A stretch of 5,565 nucleotides of DNA from Gammaproteobacteria bacterium. Its GTDB lineage: Bacteria; Pseudomonadota; Gammaproteobacteria; Steroidobacterales; Steroidobacteraceae. The position numbers and the translations under genes were made by a program. The stretch covers positions 1-5,565 of the forward strand of contig JAURMS010000112.1 in NCBI GenBank assembly GCA_030830595.1. The letters are read 5' to 3'. The notes under the pieces are model-generated. The model did not search any database, was not told where the DNA came from, and saw nothing but the letters and a program-made list of their open reading frames with translations. Every line of letters starts with the position of its first letter. The first letter of the stretch is position 1. This document shows positions 4,532-5,565 of the stretch, piece by piece.

Positions 4532-4564
4532 CAATGACCTTGTGGGCTTCGAAGACGGTCATTG
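4532..4564. repeat. Perfect inverted repeat in the divergent region
   Basis: CAATGACC (4532-4539) and GGTCATTG (4557-4564) are perfect 8-bp arms separated by 17 nt, which contain the small palindrome CTTCGAAG. It straddles the right end of the duplicated unit, upstream of the minus-strand AOC-like genes and of the plus-strand NTF2-like gene. It could be a dimeric regulator operator. In copy 1 only the left arm is present, because the right arm lies outside the duplicated unit. Confidence 0.45.
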
Positions 4565-4600
4565 TTCGGCGCCCGCCGCCGGCTCTGTTTCTTGCCGTTG

Positions 4601-4629
4601 TTGCCAGCATGATCACTTCTAGCGATAGT
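4601..4629 (+). promoter_or_regulatory. Probable sigma70 promoter of the NTF2-like/Rieske genes
   Basis: TTGCCA (4601-4606, one mismatch) and GATAGT (4624-4629, two mismatches) are separated by 17 nt, 33 nt upstream of the ATG at 4663. The spacing is ideal and the -10 is moderate. It is the best promoter candidate in the 202-bp gap 4461-4662. I saw no equally good promoter for the minus-strand genes there. Confidence 0.45.
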
Positions 4630-4662
4630 GCTTGTCGTGAATTAAGAGCTTAGGTACCCAAG

Positions 4663-5184
4663 ATGGTCAAGATCGCTGACCGTGAGATGCGAGCCCCCGG
4701 CCTTGAAGAGTTGGCGACTCGGACGTTGCTGACAGACCTGCAACTTGATTACGCGTATGGAATCGATACTCGTGATTGGGCCCGCTACCGGTCCGTCTTC
4801 AGCGACACGGTCGAGTTCGATTTTTCCGCCTGGCATGGTGGCGAGCCCATGCGGCTTGACGCCGACAGTTGGGTAGAGCAAGTGCGTAACCGCCAGTCGG
4901 GCTTCGACGGCTCCCAACACCTGATGTCCAATTTCCGTTTTTCCATCGACCAGGGCGCGGCGATCGGTATCACCTACGTGGTAGCGCGCCATTACCTCAG
5001 GATGGGTGACGAGCACCATGTGCAAGCCATTGGCGGCTATTACCGGAACCACTACGTGCACACGTCGATGGGGTGGAAGATCGACGCATGCCAGTTAAAC
5101 GTGCTTTGGACCGAGGGTGATCGGGACCTGTTCCGTTTGGCTGCCGAGCGTTGGGCGGCCCGGCAGCCCGCTGGGTCAAAGTGA
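4663..5184 (+). CDS. NTF2/SnoaL-like protein
   Basis: This 173-residue protein has the layout of the SnoaL-like (NTF2-fold) family. An N-terminal helix pair LATRTLLTDLQLDYAYGIDT leads to RDWARYRSVFSDTVEFDF, then GSQHLMSNFRF (about residues 83-93), a strand ITYVVARHYLR, and the C-terminal GGYYRNHYVHTSMGWKIDA strand with a LNVLWTEGD tail. The fold is a cone-shaped alpha+beta barrel used by ketosteroid isomerases, dehydratases and the beta subunits of ring-hydroxylating oxygenases. Asp29/Asp36, His86 and His110 are plausible pocket residues, but I cannot assign a reaction. The next gene starts 57 bp later and encodes a Rieske oxygenase alpha-type protein, so this could be its small partner. More likely it is a pathway isomerase or dehydratase, because the sequence looks SnoaL-like and true beta-subunit genes usually follow alpha. 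ATG 4663 has only a weak ribosome site (TTAGGT). No signal peptide is present. Confidence 0.78.
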   Translation: MVKIADREMRAPGLEELATRTLLTDLQLDYAYGIDTRDWARYRSVFSDTVEFDFSAWHGGEPMRLDADSWVEQVRNRQSGFDGSQHLMSNFRFSIDQGAAIGITYVVARHYLRMGDEHHVQAIGGYYRNHYVHTSMGWKIDACQLNVLWTEGDRDLFRLAAERWAARQPAGSK

Positions 5185-5241
5185 AGCAAGAAAACTTGCC
5201 TGGCAACTGACTGACAAGCAACACAGATAAGACAAGGACGC

Positions 5242-5565
5242 ATGGAGCAAAAGGCGAAAGCTCAACCGGTCGCGACCGCCCGCGACATGTTGTCTCGACT
5301 TGAGAGCGGCTTTTCCGGCGTGTGCCGCTGCTAGCGGCTGCCAGCGCCGAATTGCCGGTCGCAGGGAGTTACAAGACTGTCACGTTGGCGGACATGCCGC
5401 TGCTTCTGGTCCGTGGTAAGGACGATGTGTGCCGGGCATTCGTCAATGCGTGCACGCATCGCGCCAGCCCGCTCAAGGAGGACTGTGGTCGAGCCAGTCG
5501 CTTCACTTGCCCATATCACGGCTGGACTTTCAACGATAAAGGGGCGCTGGTCGGCATTGCCGCCA
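5242..5565 (+). pseudogene. Rieske ring-hydroxylating oxygenase alpha subunit, frameshifted and cut by the window edge
   Basis: ATG 5242, behind AAGGA at 5234-5238, opens MEQKAKAQPVATARDMLSRL and then hits TAG at 5332-5334. From about 5304 a second frame reads ERLFRRVPLLAAASAELP, then SYKTVTLADMPLLLVRGKDD and a complete Rieske site: Cys and His in ACTHR (5451-5459), 16 residues, then Cys and His in TCPYHGW (5508-5519). This matches the [2Fe-2S] domain of alpha subunits that hydroxylate aromatic or related substrates. The catalytic domain lies beyond the window. In the relatives I recall, a few dozen residues separate the LESG-like helix from the E-x-LFRR helix, and here they are missing. An out-of-frame deletion, perhaps at the GAGCGGC at 5304-5310, explains both the gap and the frame change. 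A start at GTG 5322 or ATG 5394 could still yield a shortened protein, so total loss of function is likely but not certain. Confidence 0.75.

Larger units (their letters stand above)
3951..4555. repeat. Tandem duplication, copy 2
   Basis: This is the right copy of the roughly 606-bp unit, starting with the same TTCAAGCCGACCAGCATTAA as copy 1 and ending at GGGCTTCGAAGA. Beyond 4555 nothing matches copy 1. It carries the second AOC-like gene and its own leader. Only one codon-sized indel separates the two coding regions, so both reading frames have been kept under selection since the duplication. Confidence 0.85.

Noticed and set aside
4663..5184. Firm assignment as the beta subunit of the Rieske oxygenase
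   Set aside because: The NTF2 fold fits, but the gene precedes alpha rather than following it, and the sequence looks SnoaL-like. It is left as a possibility only.
1..5565. CRISPR array, insertion sequence, transposase or integrase, toxin-antitoxin pair
   Set aside because: No short regularly spaced repeats, no transposase or recombinase reading frame and no matching small gene pairs were seen in the window.

Overview
The window looks like chromosomal DNA from a GC-rich proteobacterium, most likely a gammaproteobacterium. The reasons are a type IV pilus minor-pilin operon with the fimT-pilV-pilW-pilX-pilE order of Pseudomonas- and Xanthomonas-type bacteria, a short Fur/Irr-like regulator, and a CCA-encoding tRNA-Thr. 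I cannot name a species from the sequence alone.

Layout. Positions 3-2572 (minus strand) hold five tightly overlapping pseudopilin genes, read right to left: fimT/gspH-like, pilV, pilW, pilX and pilE. Every junction overlaps, and each gene has its own Shine-Dalgarno sequence. The large adhesin gene pilY1, which usually lies between pilX and pilE, is absent from that slot. A 149-bp divergent intergenic region (2573-2721) carries a good sigma70-type promoter for a Fur-family regulator (2722-3147, plus) that has an Irr-like HHH motif and no CxxC zinc site. A tRNA-Thr(CGU) gene follows at 3169-3244.

Immediately after the tRNA the base composition drops visibly and the content becomes accessory. 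Two paralogous secreted proteins (3367-3855 and 3975-4460, minus strand) resemble the allene-oxide-cyclase/dirigent-like beta-barrel family. They lie in a diverged tandem duplication with a unit of about 606 bp. A 202-bp divergent region then leads to a plus-strand NTF2/SnoaL-like gene (4663-5184), followed by the 5' part of a Rieske aromatic-ring-hydroxylating oxygenase alpha-subunit gene (5242 to the window edge). In this Rieske gene the start-proximal frame ends in a TAG after 30 codons. The rest, with an intact Rieske motif, continues in another frame. The join looks like an out-of-frame deletion, so the gene appears broken.

Working picture: the left half is core genome (pilus assembly, metal regulation, tRNA). 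The right half, starting at the tRNA 3' end, looks like an acquired or fast-evolving catabolic or secreted-enzyme segment in which one gene has been duplicated and another is decaying. The most unusual part is the pair of exported AOC-like barrels next to NTF2-fold and Rieske-type genes. Whether they act in one pathway is inference only.
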